The notes: a model not told the origin generated them from the sequence alone. 64,000 nucleotides of DNA from Cudoniella acicularis (GCA_013054445.1 JAAMPI010000116.1:1-64000), one strand, 5' to 3'. Positions 1 to 11,967 are shown, counted from the stretch's first letter. A program made the numbers and translations.

Positions 1-1
1 T

Positions 2-537
2 CCTGTTCAAACGTCAGCAACAACCGCAACTGCAGACGCAAATTCGATAACCAATATCGTTGCAGCAGTGGATGCTATTGTCAAAGTTCCGGGCACAGCA
101 GCAGAAGCAATGAAGTCAGCCGCTAATGTCGAGATAGTCCCAATCATTGGTATGTTGAAACTGTAGTATTTTGCAGATGTTGTGTGTTAATGTGCTGTCT
201 CTTAGAAACCTCCACTGTCGATGAAGTAGTCATTGGTTCAGCCTTGAACCTTGAGTCATCAACTATTGGTAGTGTCAAGAGCAGAAAGGAAAACATGCAA
301 GATTCACCTCGAACAGACAATGAAGGAACAGCCCGCAAAGTGGCCCAACCCTTCTCATCTGCCAGCAACAGTGGAAACAAGAGACAGCGAGTCGTTACTC
401 CAGCCGCTTCCAAGGTCATTGACGATGAGGATGAACCCCGAACTTCTCCGAACCTCAGGAAGATCTCAAATAAAACAGTCAAGCAAGAGCCAAAGGAAAA
501 TGAGCGAAGAGTCCTTGGTGGAATCGAGAATATCTAG
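2..537 (+). CDS. C-terminal part of an unknown protein (5' truncated)
   Basis: This gene enters from the left edge. It reads join(<2..149,206..537), with a 56-nt GT...AG intron at 150-205 that preserves the frame (phase 1). The visible 160 or so residues are low-complexity: an Ala/Thr-rich stretch, then a Ser/Asp/Glu-rich tail with basic patches (KRQRVV and a Lys-rich segment near the end), and a stop at 535-537. There is no recognisable domain. Basic clusters in a disordered acidic tail suggest a nuclear protein, but that is inference only. The catalytic or binding part, if any, lies outside the window. Confidence 0.7.
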
Positions 538-998
538 GAAGTGGAACCACCCATTGTTATTTGGTTGAGGAATTGGTGGTTCAAAACAAAGTGGTTTACA
601 CTGACGGGCGTACATGCGTATCCAGAATATCCATTCTCTCTGAATTTCAAACGTCGGTAGATAAGTCTTAGCCTGGAGTTGGTTCTTTGCTCAGAGGAAC
701 TAGGATGACAGGTAGAACATGTCATCATTAAACTATAATACATTCTCTTAAGAGTACCAAATCCAGCAGTCCCCGCTGGCATAAGATGAAACCTGCGGTT
801 CTAGCTCTTTGGTTTTGATCATGGTTTATCATCAAGAGGGTATGATACGATTTATGGACGCCAACGCAATGCCCTCAAATCAACCTGACATGGCCGTGCT
901 GTGCCCCAAATAAACAAACGTGACGTCGTTGTAATGCCCGCATTTCCATATTTCCACCCTTTTGTACATATCTAAGTCGGCCTGATGCAGTCGGCCGT
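538..998. other. Intergenic, convergent 3' ends
   Basis: This stretch lies between the stop of the partial gene on the plus strand and the stop of the coiled-coil gene on the minus strand. I see only short, non-protein-like open frames and no repeat. It probably holds the two 3' UTRs. Confidence 0.6.
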
Positions 999-1537
999 TT
1001 ACTTCTTTCTGCCACTGGCGCCTGTCGATGTGATCTTGGACGTCGACATGAGATCTCCAATGTACTTCTGCAGGAACTTGTTATTGTTGTCCAGCTTATC
1101 ATGCTCCTCCCTCACAGCCTCGATACGGTTGAAAATCTCCAGTAGCGACTTCTGCAATACTTTTGCATGTCTGTTTCATCCCAACCTGTCAGCGAAGGTT
1201 CCAATGAAAGCGTTGGTAGGGTGACAAACTCATTCAACTGTGCCCTGGCCTCCTGGCTCATCTTCTCAAGATCCTGACTACTCCGTCTGGGACTCATTGC
1301 CCGCGCATCATCCTCATCAAACTCCTCGTCTCCTTCTTCTATTTCTAATCTAGGGTGCTCTCGAGGGACAATTATGGTGCCGCTGCTCTTTCGTGACGTG
1401 AGGTGAGGGCGTTTGAGGGTCTGAGAGGGTGTTTTGGGGGTTCCGTCGTCTTGATCAGCTATGGAGGACGAGGAGGACGAGGCTGTAGACTTGAGGTTGG
1501 CAGTTGCCTCGTTGATAGTGGGCCGTTGGGATGCCAT
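999..1537 (-). CDS. Short coiled-coil (SCOCO) family protein
   Basis: The model is complement(join(999..1170,1230..1537)), 159 residues. The donor GTTTGT after AATGA and the acceptor CAG before the HAKVL codons restore one frame across a 59-nt intron. The N-terminal half is Ser/Pro-rich and acidic. The C-terminal 60 residues form a heptad-rich helix (LLEIFNRIEAVREEH, then NNNKFLQKYIGDLM) that matches the SCOC/SCOCO family closely. In animals SCOC is a Golgi/endosome coiled coil that binds Arl GTPases and acts in autophagy; the fungal role is inferred. Without the splice the frame ends in junk, which supports the intron. Confidence 0.85.
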
Positions 1538-4500
1538 TCTTTGCGTCTCGGTCTGCTATTCCTTGACTGTGTACTAGTACTGGAGAGAAAGCCTTCGGTC
1601 GAGGGGCCCGAGATGGACTTTGTATCAGCTATCTGGAACTGGGAGCGGCTCAAGAGAGCTGCAAATTGGAATTCATTGAGGCTTGCAGTGAATTGTGAAT
1701 TGTGAATTGTGAAGCCCTTGGGTTAGCTACAGTAGTGGTAGATAGGAAAAGGCGTTTGGTAAATTGGTGAAGGTTGTGTTTGGCTGGCTGGTGACACTTG
1801 TAGGGGTTGTGGGCCAAGCGCGCAAGGATTTGGCGGCGCCGATCAGCGCCGTGGGATTATTTTCCAACCCCTGCAGGAGAAAATATTGTGGGTTGCGGAA
1901 GCCAAGGTGCACTTTTAAGAGTGGGATGAAGCTGTACGAAGTACTGATTTGATAGTGCAGACAGGAGGTTCCTATATGTACCTATGCAATTCGTTCTACT
2001 TTTTTTCCTTTTCATCATCCCCTGAGGTGTTGCGAGGCTTTGCAAAGTAATTTGGTGTTAATCACGTCGTCACCTGTTCCCCGCAGTTACAGTACGGCAA
2101 AGTACAGACTTCCAACCTTTTTTCCGAACCACAACCATGACTTTATCTCTCGCCACGAGTGCCCTGCCCTGCCTGTTCTCGTGCCCTCAACCTGCTGTCC
2201 CAAGCGGAAAATTACACTCTGTCCTGCACAAAGTAGGCAAGGTTCCCCCCTAACACTCTCCGTAGGCACTCCTAGCTGCAGTGTACAGCGCTTCAGGATA
2301 CTCCTCCTGAATCTACTTCGAGGTACTCGCCTCCACGCACCCATCGTGAGTCGTGGTGGTGCACTTGTGGCCCCGTGGGCTGTCAGTTCAATGGGTGGTG
2401 AGTGAAGCGTGAAGGGAGAAGACACTTCCTTCCCACTTCCCATCGCCGACTTTACTGACTTTACTGCTTCAGTTACAGTGGGTGCAGTACTCACCGAGCG
2501 TCAAGCGTCGAGCGTGGAGCGATGAGGTCACGCTGCCGATCAGCAAAGCCATTTCCACCTCTGCATTTGCACCGACTGGCCACGGAGGACCCTTGCGCGA
2601 GGAAGGTTCGCCGCACGATCAGCACTCACATTTGCTGCAATTATCTTTGCAGGCTCGCGGCAGGAACCAGCTGCCTAATGCTGTGAAACTGTTCCAGCGC
2701 AAGATGGGGATGCAAACGTGCAGCCTGCAGCACCTCCCCACCTTTCGCCTTCGCCTTCGCTTTGATCTGATTTCTTTTTACCGTTGAGATGCCGACTGGC
2801 TTCGGCCACCGTTCGGCCAGCTACAATGCAGCTGGGGCTCGAGGGTGGCAGTGGAGGGGTGGATAACGGATCCGAGAATCTGACTGATTATTATGACAAC
2901 AGACCGTCACCGCAACAGATCTGCGATATACCTAGCTGCTGCTGCCCAGTTTCACGAGCTTCTGAACCCACTGGGGACAGAATCACTCGAGTAGGGAACA
3001 TGGGAGGCCATGCACGATGATGAGGATCAGCTTTCACCCCTCTCTGCTAGGAACACAGTTCGAACAGCCTCTTGGAATCGGCCCTTGACCTCGCAGCTTC
3101 TCGGAAGTTTATCCTCTCCTGACCGAGGAAGCAGTTGCGGTGTGATATTTCGCGCAGAAGCTATGAAAACGTTTGTAGCTCATATCCTGCGAGTTGCTAG
3201 GAGCTTTGCAGATGAGGCCGTTGGCGTTTCCGTGCGTTTGCATAGAGGATACTGGGTAAACCATGATGGAAGCCAGAGTCTCCGAGGTTCGTTTCAACTC
3301 GCCTTGGAAGTCCTTGTTAGTGTTGTTGATTCAGGCTGCTTTCAAGGACTCAACACCGAGCTCTAAATTTGTTGCATACCTGCCCACCCTTCACATTGGC
3401 CAATCGACTCGCAGCCCTTATTTTCTGGGTCCTCACTACGCCATTCTCACCAGTCTTGTCCCTGCCTCAATGACTTTGTTAGTGAAGTCGCTTGACAAGT
3501 TAAAAAGACGTGCTTGATCCAATATTGTACTCTCACTTAATACTTAAGGCAAGCTTCAAAGCTCTCTGGGTTGTAATCTACAAATTTATATTTTATCTTA
3601 CAACATTTTATCTTGCTCTTTTAGCCCCTTTCTGATGGCGAGTCCTACCTGCCTTATTCATGCCAAGTGTCCACAGATCATCGTATCGAAATATATCTCA
3701 TAGTTGGGAGTACTCGAAAAAGCCGAGGGAAACGGTCTTCTAGGATGCAGATTCTACCGGGAAAGAGTTGTAGATACTGAAAACTGATTGAGGCGATGAT
3801 CAGCGACCTTATGTGGAGAAACCTAGGGCCATGGTGATGATGACCACCGTGCTGAGTCTTGTCGGATATGCCACCTCCAATCTGAGCTGCTGAGCGTACC
3901 ATAATATTTCCTCAATCACCTCACTTCCAAGTGGTATAGATTTTGATATTGCCCTTACACAGACAAATGCAAGGGCTCAAAATGGTAGCTTGTACAAAGC
4001 GCCCTCAGGCAATTATTAGTTGGTTATCTAAATCACTCTAACCTTCTGGGTGCTTGTTCTGCTCTCAGTCGGCCACCAGTTTGTGCTTTCTGCAAGTGCT
4101 TGTAAGATTACTATTTCTCATAATATTACAAACAATTTGAAACCAAAGGAATTTCCATAGGAATTGTATCTGCAGACATACTGGAGTTGATTTGTAGACT
4201 TGGCATTCCCACGGAGAGGTTCATGGCAGACACGTAAGCTCCATAATAGCCTAATGGATAATATTTCACGTAAAAATTCTGCGAAATATCCTTCATATCC
4301 GGATCCGAGGATCGTCCCATCTCCTGCAAACCATCCATCAAGGCACGCATCAAGGAAATCGGCTCAAATATTTCTAAAGGCTCTATTACTCTAGAGTCTG
4401 TTTCGAGTGTCAAGCGGGGATATATCCCGACCTATCACCTTCCCCGGCTCTAGAAAGCTCGCGACTTTCGAGGAGGGTTTGGAAAGCCTTTTTTTTTAGA

Positions 4501-6493
4501 GGGCAAAAGCACGTGCATGGTCTTCGCACTCTCAGGCCGAGAATGTTACATTGTCTTCAATCACAAGGCAGGGCGACTTCGTAGCAGACGCCATGGCTGT
4601 GCTGGTTTCGGCTTATGAGCTTGAACTATGTGCATTCAACGGTACTAATGAATTTCGTGATTGTAAGGATGTATCGGCTGAAACAACAAATTGCTCTTAT
4701 CGTCACTCTCCTAGTCCTTCGAATGAATACCATAACTTGTTGGTATTTCGAGAGGTTCGACCGGGAAGGCCATTTAAATTCTCGAAATTTGGTTAACCCC
4801 GAGCTCTGCATAACTACTTTTTTTCAATCCAAGAATGACTTTGCACTATATATCTCTGTGCTTTTTCATTTTGTGTTGCACCTATATTTTCTCCCTTCGG
4901 ATCACTCCACTTCTAATCTGAAGAAGATAAAATGAAATGAGGTATTCTGAAACTTGAAAGCAGCAGACATAATTACCTGACAACACTTTTGTTGTAGCAA
5001 GATGGTAACATGTGTCCAAATTTGCAGGCAGGTTCGTGCGCCGATACTCCATTTCGGTGAGTTAAGTAGCTAGGTATTTAATCTACTCGGCTACTTGATG
5101 ACTTTTCGCTGAATAGGGGGGAGGAGCACGTGACAACGCGAGTAGCAGATCACACCCGAATACTTCGTTCTTTTGTGTTATTAGATATAGTTTTAGAGTG
5201 GTTTGTATTGAATATATGTTCTTGAAAAGGAAACAACAAGCTAATAAACTCATGTTTGGACCTTCTCTGAACAGCAGCGTTGCACTGAAGTATAAGACAC
5301 ATAATGAAATGAAATTAGATAACGGTACAAGTATCACCAAAATTCCGATAAAACACCATGAAGATTAATCACAACTGTGCAAACAGCAGGAAGGTGTTTG
5401 AAAAAATGATTCCGCTCTCCTGAATCTCTGCTGATCGGTCACTACACCTGAGCTGAAACGAAAGATCAAACATTTAATCCGAGAATCACTCAGGTTAGGA
5501 ACACTCAAAGATTCAAAGGCAGGAGTACCTTATCTCAGCTGATGTAACATCTCGCGGATGAGTAATATTTTAGATCGTCCCTTCCGATACACAACAGAAA
5601 TGAAAAATAGCAGCGAAAATCGAAAATCATCTAGGGAACATAGTACTCCATACGATCGATTTCCCTACACAACACCTGTATATCGGTGTAGTACAGTACA
5701 GAGTACCCCGTACTGGTATGGCAGGCTTGGCAGCGGGAAGTGTCCAGGTTTCCGCGTGGCACTAGGGGGCTTGAAGCACACACCTGCACCTGGGCGAGGC
5801 GGAATATGCTGGAGCCTCCTCAAAATCCTCCTGTCGTCAGCGACCCCGCATATCGCCTGCAGAATCTCTAACACATCAGCACTGCTGCGCTGCACGACTC
5901 ACGAAGGATCAAAAGCATTTGACCACTGATGAGTGAGTTGCGATCGGTGAGTGGGATGGTCTGACAGAAAACCAAGACGTCAAACGCGCTTCAGCCTTCA
6001 GCCGCTTCGCCAACCCCTGAAAGGACGCCCAAGCCACCCTGCGCCCATCACTGATATCAATAACTCAAGCGAGATGTTGACTCGCAAAAACAAAGAAACG
6101 AGAACAACTGTATATTTACGTATTTGACATGGAATGCGTCAGTATTGTTTTCTCTTTGTGCTACTCCGCCACTGGCAACACTGATTAGATTCTACATTTT
6201 TCAAGAACTGCTCCCGACCAACTCAAAATATGCAAGCAGCTGCAGCCATCTATAAAAATATGGTGGCTAGCGCACCAAGCCACGTTTATCGCTGCGGCAG
6301 GGGTGGCAACCCCAGGCCGAAAGCAGATCTCCCGCCGAAAAAGGTTCGCGCCCAGCAAAGGTAACCCTCGAGCCGCAGCCGATCTCCCTTATTTCTGCTG
6401 CGGACTCCCCTCAACACCACATTCGTTTTTGTCCCATCTTTTCTCCTCGCCTCGAAACCCCCCCTCTCCCTCTGCCATCCTCGCCCTCCCGCA
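1538..6493. other. 5-kb gene-poor region
   Basis: I found no convincing gene here. About 2.0-3.1 kb is GC-richer with several overlapping ORFs of 80-135 codons that lack domain-like composition. About 3.5-5.5 kb is AT-rich. A single protein-like fragment at 4126-4347 is listed separately. The last 80 bases (about 6415-6493) are C/T-rich, typical of a fungal 5' leader, and serve the WSC gene. A non-coding RNA or lineage-specific gene with short exons cannot be excluded. Confidence 0.5.
4126..4347 (-). pseudogene. Possible gene remnant, unknown
   Basis: A minus-strand frame of 73 codons starts at an ATG at 4347 (the frame stays open to 4413 but only with TTG). Its composition is protein-like, with the segment NFYVKYYPLGYYGAY and a Met/Ser-rich end, unlike the neighbouring random frames. 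I see no upstream exon and recognise no family. It could be the relic of a longer gene, a small orphan, or chance. Confidence 0.25.
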
Positions 6494-7342
6494 ATGGCAT
6501 TCTCATCCGTGCTTTTGACGCGCACTGGTTTCCTTATCGCGTTGTTGTGTTTGGTGGTGCTCGTTTGTTCCGCCCAGGCTACCTCTGCGACGACTTCTGC
6601 TTCGACGACAGCGACGACGACGAGTGCAAGTATATTTCCGGGGACTTCGGCATGGGCGTACTACGGGTGTTATAACGAGACGACTTCGGTCAATGGGACG
6701 GATGGGGCTCGAGCTCTAGATGGAAGTGTGGATGCTTTGGATTCGATGACCGTTGGGACATGTTTGAATTTGTGCAGTAGCACTGGTTATACGTTCGCAG
6801 GGTTGGAATACACCAGGTAAGGCTTTGGATCTCTACTTATCGGCTTGATGTGGTGTATGGAATACCTAGGGACATTCTATAACGTCAATGTCTCAGCCGT
6901 TGTCAAGGGCCTCGGTGGAATTTTACCCTTTAGACGCTGGAGACCCGTGGCAGAGCCAAGACAAGTCAATGAAGCTTTACCGAGTGTTGCAAACAGCGGA
7001 GGCATACATGTGAAGCCGCGGAGCTTCTAGAGACTTTCTCTATTATGCTCAAGTTGTGTACTTTACGACAAGGCTGTGAAAAGAAAAATGCTAACTCTCA
7101 CCCACAGAGAATGTTATTGCGCAAGATACCTTTCAGCACTCTCCAACAAACTCTCCGACTCAAGCTGCAACCTACCATGTGAAGGAAATAGCTCCCAATA
7201 TTGCGGCGGCTCCCTGGCACTAAGCGTGTACGAAGCGAAGAGCTCAACACAAGCGGCGGGGATCAAAGGCGTACGGGAAGCTCCCGTGGGGAGCATATTA
7301 GCGCTGGGAATTGCTATGGGTGCACTATTATGCTTGGCTTAA
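6494..7342 (+). CDS. WSC-domain, probably GPI-anchored surface protein
   Basis: The model is join(6494..6816,7108..7342), 185 residues, with a 291-nt intron of phase 2 that re-creates an Arg codon and joins GLEYTR to ECYCARYL. Residues 1-30 form a signal peptide, followed by a Thr/Ser-rich stretch likely to be O-glycosylated. Residues 55-145 carry one WSC domain: YYGCYN, a central CLNLC pair, ECYCA, and the closing CEGNSSQYCGG. The last 18 residues are hydrophobic with no cytoplasmic tail, so a GPI signal is more likely than the membrane segment of Wsc1-type sensors. WSC domains bind wall glucans. A role at the cell wall is inference from the domain. Confidence 0.88.
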
Positions 7343-7662
7343 AGAGCCATTTGCTTTCTGCTTCAACCTGTTGGGATTAACGATAAACGGAGGGAGGGTT
7401 TGTACATGTGACGCCTTAGACGATTGATTATAATTATTAGACGGAAAGGGCTGTTCTGGATTATATTTGGGATGGACGGCCGAGAGCCGGGTAGATATAT
7501 GGGGGTTGGTTTTGGCTTGGGGTGTTCTGCCGGGTATTGCATACCACCATTGGAGTTATTCGACAGCATGCTGCGTTTTGCCGTGCAAGTTGGGTAGAAA
7601 ATTGGCGTTGTGGCAGATTTTCAAAAGAGAGCCATTTTGGATTGGCTCAGATACAAATACTA
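7343..7662. other. Short convergent intergenic
   Basis: These 320 bases lie between the stops of the WSC gene and REV1. I see only likely 3' UTR sequence and no repeat or RNA gene. Confidence 0.6.
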
Positions 7663-10600
7663 CTATAATTCCAACCTTCCAAGACCCCGCTCCTGCACTG
7701 CTTCTTGTATCTTCTCCTTGATGCCCTGTAACGCCTTTGACCATGCTCTTTTCCCTCTAGTATCTTCATTAAAATCGTCAATAAGCCATGCAATCCACTT
7801 CGTAACCCCAGTGACCTTCGCCATGTCCCTTTCATCAAGCACTACACGCTTCAGATACCGCTCCATGGCAGCAACATCATCCGGATGCGGTCCGTCATCC
7901 GCAAATTCTCTAAACCACGCACTCAGCGAATCTCTCAGCTGAGGCAATGTGCTCAATTCCTGCGTCGTAAACGAAGGTCTTGGCTGTTTTGGAGGAAGCC
8001 TTATTTTCCTTTGCCCTGGTGGAAGTGCCTCTGGAAGACGCCGTTTCTTCGGGATAACAGCCGTCATAAGACCCCCTTTTTTAGCGAGTCGCTTACGGCG
8101 CTGCTCTTCGATGATTTCCTGGCGCATGTCTTCTGGCAGGGCCGACAGAAACTCGGGGTCAAGGGTGTCTGATGTATAGCCTTCTGAATCTGTGTCACCT
8201 TCTCGTGATGCTTCTTTTTTGTTCGCTACGAAGGCGGATTGAGTGAGTGACGAGTTAGGATCATGTTTGATTTTTTGGCCATGAAAGAGCGGAGGCCGTC
8301 CACGCTTCTTCTTCTGCGGTGTGATTCTTTTGGCGGCATTAATAGAACGAACTTTGGGTGGTGATTGCGGCAGGAGACTTTGTGCACGCGCGCTAGGTCC
8401 GTTGGATGCGTAAGAGGCGAGGATCTCAGCTTTCATGTCTTCCGGAAGGGATTCGAAGACTTCCGGATCCAGTTGTGAAGGCAGGGGTGGGTTTGAAGCT
8501 TCTCTGACCGGACTATGAAAGCGAGACTTAAGGACTGGGGATTCTGCTCTTGATAGAGGTCTATTTCTCCCTTGCGCAAGAATTTTTGATCTGATATCTT
8601 GAGGAAGCTCTGCTAGAACCTCCGGATCAATTTGAATAGGGATAATGAATTGAGTTCCAGTGATGTTCAAGAACTTCTTTGCGCTATTATCTGCAGCATT
8701 AGCTCGTGAAATGGCAGCAGCTGGATGCACCGGCGTAGCTCTCGCTTTCTGAGGACTGTCATGAATTGGATCATCCTTTGCTGTCAACCATGACCCCACT
8801 GATCTCGCCTTTTGGGGTGTGACTGTCTCATCGATTAGATCTCCGTGGCCCCCGAGTTTCGTTTCATAACCTCGAGAAGGGGTTGTTTTTGACTTCTTTG
8901 GGGTGACGGGGTCATCGATAGGATCATCTGTAATTTGCTTGGCCAGCTTTGGTGGAGCAGATACACCAAAGTTGATCCGCCGCTGGCTCCCATCTGCAAA
9001 ACCATCGCTAAAAGGCTTCACTGGGTCTAATTTTGTCATTTGGACCCCGAGACCCCTGAGCTCTCCAGGAGAGAATCCATAACTTCGAAGTATCGAAATT
9101 GCTTCATGGCCAATAATGTCCGCATTGTTTGTGGCAACCCCAAGAATTATGCTCTTACTGAAGGTATCGCATTTGCCATGTCCCAAATGCTTCGGTGGAT
9201 CAAGAGGTGCGTCCGCAGCCTTTTTCATGATTTTCATAGTAAATTGTCTTCCCTTGACTCTTTGGTCCAGGAGTCGCCTTTGTAGCTCGATGCAAAGATT
9301 TTGGACAAATTCTTCAGCTTCAGGCTGGGAGATAAATCTTATTCCCCAGTTGACCTCTGCGGATATAGATTTCCGGACGACTTGTTCTCCTACTTCAGTT
9401 TTGTCGATGCCACGGGAATAGTCCCAGATCTTCTCTCCAGTCTTGGGTCCAAGGACGGTGATCAAGCGGTCCTTGGTCAGCTGGCGAACATCCTTGACCA
9501 ATTTGACCCCGATTTCTTCAAGTTTGCCACCAATGCTGTAGGCAACACCAGGTAGATCCCGCACACTCAATTCAGCGATAAAGTCCAAAACTTCTTCAGG
9601 CTTGATTTGGTGTTGTCCTGCTGGTTTTGCTTTGCGAAGCGCTACCTTGGCAAGTAAGATGTTGCCTCCGATTCCAATAGACACTGCACATCCAGTTCTT
9701 TCCTTTATTCGATCTCGAAGAAGTCTTGCGATATCGTCTGCTTTCTCTTGTTCTCTCCAAATACTCCCCTCACGAATACCAAACCCATCGGTACCACCAG
9801 CCGGCAAACACAACGACGTGACGTCCACCAATGCTTCATCGACGCTCACACTTTGAACAATACCACCAACATCGATGATTGCTTCGTAAAATCTCTTGCT
9901 AGCTTCTTCGTAGGCTGGAAAGTCATATGGAAGGACTTTTATGTTTGGACACAATTTCAGGGCGCTTTTCATCCACATTCCGTTCTTCACCCCAAAAGTA
10001 CGGGCGGGATAATTACAGCTTGCGATCTCCGAGCCTGTCCCACTACCGTGAGCTACGACCGCTGGCTTGTCGATATACTCAGGAGCATTTTTGAGGGAAA
10101 CAGCACAGAAAAAGCTGTCAAAGTCAACATGCATGACGTAGCGCCTAGATCCAGGTTTTCGTTTCGCAGAGTGTTTCTGAGAGGCGGATTTCTCCGATGC
10201 CATTTGTTGAAATCTTGACTTGAGGTCGGCTTTCCAAGTGGACAGGTGGTGAAGTCGAGACTCAGAGTAATACTGTTTGAGAAACTCGGGATTGGCTGTT
10301 GATGATTTCCTAATATGAGGGTCTGCAAGCAAGATAGCATTGTGCTCTTCAGCTGTCAACATTTTGGGCTTTTTGGATGGCGAGGAACTCTCCAGCTCGC
10401 GTGAGCATTTCCCAGAACTGGTGTTGACATGAGGGCTGGGAGAACGATTGTGATCTGGGGAAGGATTCTCAATGATAGGAGTACTAGTAGACCTGTTTGG
10501 TGTTGTCCTTGGCGTTACAGGAGAATTGTATACGGCTTTGCGGGGGATTTCGAGCCCCAGGTTGGCAGAATCCTTTCCTCTGTTGCCCTCTCTAGCAGCA

Positions 10601-11457
10601 GCGTCATTAAAGGCATCTTCCAAAGATGAAGATACCGCGAAGCTACCGGACGATGATGGGATCTCGTTAGAGTTGGAGATTTCCTCCGAGACAACATTTT
10701 CGATGCTTTGCCTAGGTTGATCAGCGGACTCGTCGGTGTAGACGCCAGTTCCATTGAGAGCGATAACTTGGGTGCTTGGAAACTGGGTACCATCTTCGTC
10801 ATCGGTATCATCCACGACATTTTTGACTTGACTTGTGTACCAACTGGTATTTGTTTGATCGCGGTACCCTCGTTGAGGGGTATTGACCCGGCTAACAATC
10901 TTTCCTTCGTCAAACCCTAGCAGTTGTTGTCCCGCGCCTTCATCGAGAACACGATAAGAGTCCCACGGAAGTAGCTTCCCAGATTTTACGCTGTCTACAA
11001 TCCACGCAGGTTTGACGATTCGATACCTTCGGAACTCAATGGCTTTTCTTGGGGTGAGATTTGACGCAATGATGTGAGTAACCGTGGTTTTCCCATCCAA
11101 ATATTGCATAAAACCGCCTCCATGGCTAACAATGAGGTGATGAAGATCATTCAGAGATGGCTGAGTGTAGCCATTCACGTGAGCCACGATTCCTTTAAAT
11201 ATCTGTGGCTTGCCAACAGACGACGAGCGAACTTCAGCATCGAGATTCTGGAGCTTTATCTTCTTGCGGCGAAAATAGTCTGCAAATCCTCCAAATTTAG
11301 AGCCTTCGTACTCATCCCCTTCCTCATTCTCGAAAGAGTGGGCTTCAATCCGCTTCCGAACAGACTCTGAGTTCTTCTCCAGTCGGCTTCCCATCTCCGC
11401 TGACGTTACTGGTGGTGTATGCCGTGTTTCAGGAACTTCATGAGAGCTGGTAGTCAT
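7663..11457 (-). CDS. REV1: DNA repair protein REV1 (Y-family dCMP transferase)
   Basis: A single intronless frame of 1264 residues. REV1 inserts dCMP opposite abasic and damaged bases and scaffolds Pol zeta and other translesion polymerases at stalled forks in the nucleus. Visible parts in order: a BRCT domain at about 83-170 (ends in KPAWIVDSV); the Y-family palm with YVMHVDFDSFF near 440 and SVSVDEALVD near 535, which supply the metal-binding acids; a helix-hairpin-helix region (VRDLPGVAYSIGGKL) near 640; three ubiquitin-binding motifs near 940, 995 and 1095, each with the DPE...LP core; and a C-terminal four-helix domain in the last 100 residues that recruits Rev7 and other polymerases. 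It shares a 510-bp divergent promoter with the MFS gene. Confidence 0.96.
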   Translation of the reverse strand: MTTSSHEVPETRHTPPVTSAEMGSRLEKNSESVRKRIEAHSFENEEGDEYEGSKFGGFADYFRRKKIKLQNLDAEVRSSSVGKPQIFKGIVAHVNGYTQPSLNDLHHLIVSHGGGFMQYLDGKTTVTHIIASNLTPRKAIEFRRYRIVKPAWIVDSVKSGKLLPWDSYRVLDEGAGQQLLGFDEGKIVSRVNTPQRGYRDQTNTSWYTSQVKNVVDDTDDEDGTQFPSTQVIALNGTGVYTDESADQPRQSIENVVSEEISNSNEIPSSSGSFAVSSSLEDAFNDAAAREGNRGKDSANLGLEIPRKAVYNSPVTPRTTPNRSTSTPIIENPSPDHNRSPSPHVNTSSGKCSRELESSSPSKKPKMLTAEEHNAILLADPHIRKSSTANPEFLKQYYSESRLHHLSTWKADLKSRFQQMASEKSASQKHSAKRKPGSRRYVMHVDFDSFFCAVSLKNAPEYIDKPAVVAHGSGTGSEIASCNYPARTFGVKNGMWMKSALKLCPNIKVLPYDFPAYEEASKRFYEAIIDVGGIVQSVSVDEALVDVTSLCLPAGGTDGFGIREGSIWREQEKADDIARLLRDRIKERTGCAVSIGIGGNILLAKVALRKAKPAGQHQIKPEEVLDFIAELSVRDLPGVAYSIGGKLEEIGVKLVKDVRQLTKDRLITVLGPKTGEKIWDYSRGIDKTEVGEQVVRKSISAEVNWGIRFISQPEAEEFVQNLCIELQRRLLDQRVKGRQFTMKIMKKAADAPLDPPKHLGHGKCDTFSKSIILGVATNNADIIGHEAISILRSYGFSPGELRGLGVQMTKLDPVKPFSDGFADGSQRRINFGVSAPPKLAKQITDDPIDDPVTPKKSKTTPSRGYETKLGGHGDLIDETVTPQKARSVGSWLTAKDDPIHDSPQKARATPVHPAAAISRANAADNSAKKFLNITGTQFIIPIQIDPEVLAELPQDIRSKILAQGRNRPLSRAESPVLKSRFHSPVREASNPPLPSQLDPEVFESLPEDMKAEILASYASNGPSARAQSLLPQSPPKVRSINAAKRITPQKKKRGRPPLFHGQKIKHDPNSSLTQSAFVANKKEASREGDTDSEGYTSDTLDPEFLSALPEDMRQEIIEEQRRKRLAKKGGLMTAVIPKKRRLPEALPPGQRKIRLPPKQPRPSFTTQELSTLPQLRDSLSAWFREFADDGPHPDDVAAMERYLKRVVLDERDMAKVTGVTKWIAWLIDDFNEDTRGKRAWSKALQGIKEKIQEAVQERGLGRLEL

Positions 11458-11967
11458 GGGCTGTTGCTGTCCACCTCATAATCATGGTGCTGGGGTATCC
11501 GATCTTGAGTGGAAGGTAGTGAGATAGATGAGATAAAGGCTCCAGCTTGAAAGGTGGAAGTGGTTCAGTGGCTTGTCAACGCGTCGCGTCATTCGCGAGG
11601 TCATGTGCTTGTCCTCACCGGGATAATCTCGGCTTTTGGTGAACCACGGTTAGGTAGCTTTTCGCAACAACTTTCTCTTCCTCTTTCGTTCATTCCATCG
11701 ATGTCTTCCCTCATACCCGACCCTTTGGACACTCCTCTGCAAACCATTGCTGCTCGGGTTACAGCACCTGTACGCCCGATGCGTAATTCCGAGTCTCCGG
11801 AGTATAAGAGTGCTTGTGCGGGCTAAAATAGTAGGCCGAGCTTTAGACCTCGTCATCGATCAACGCCAGCGCGTTGTTGGCTGAAAATGCATTTTTATCA
11901 GTATTCCTTTTCTTTTGTTGTTCTTTCATCTCTCGTCCTTGATAGATAGAACTTTCGACCAGAAATC
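11458..11967. promoter_or_regulatory. Divergent promoter region REV1 / MFS gene
   Basis: About 510 bases separate the two divergent starts. A CT-rich run near 11660-11710 and a T-rich run near 11890-11940 are the only compositional features. No binding site can be assigned with confidence. Confidence 0.45.

Noticed and set aside
2087..2494. 135-codon minus-strand frame
   Set aside because: No protein-like pattern, no splice partners and no family match; it lies in the gene-poor GC-richer block.
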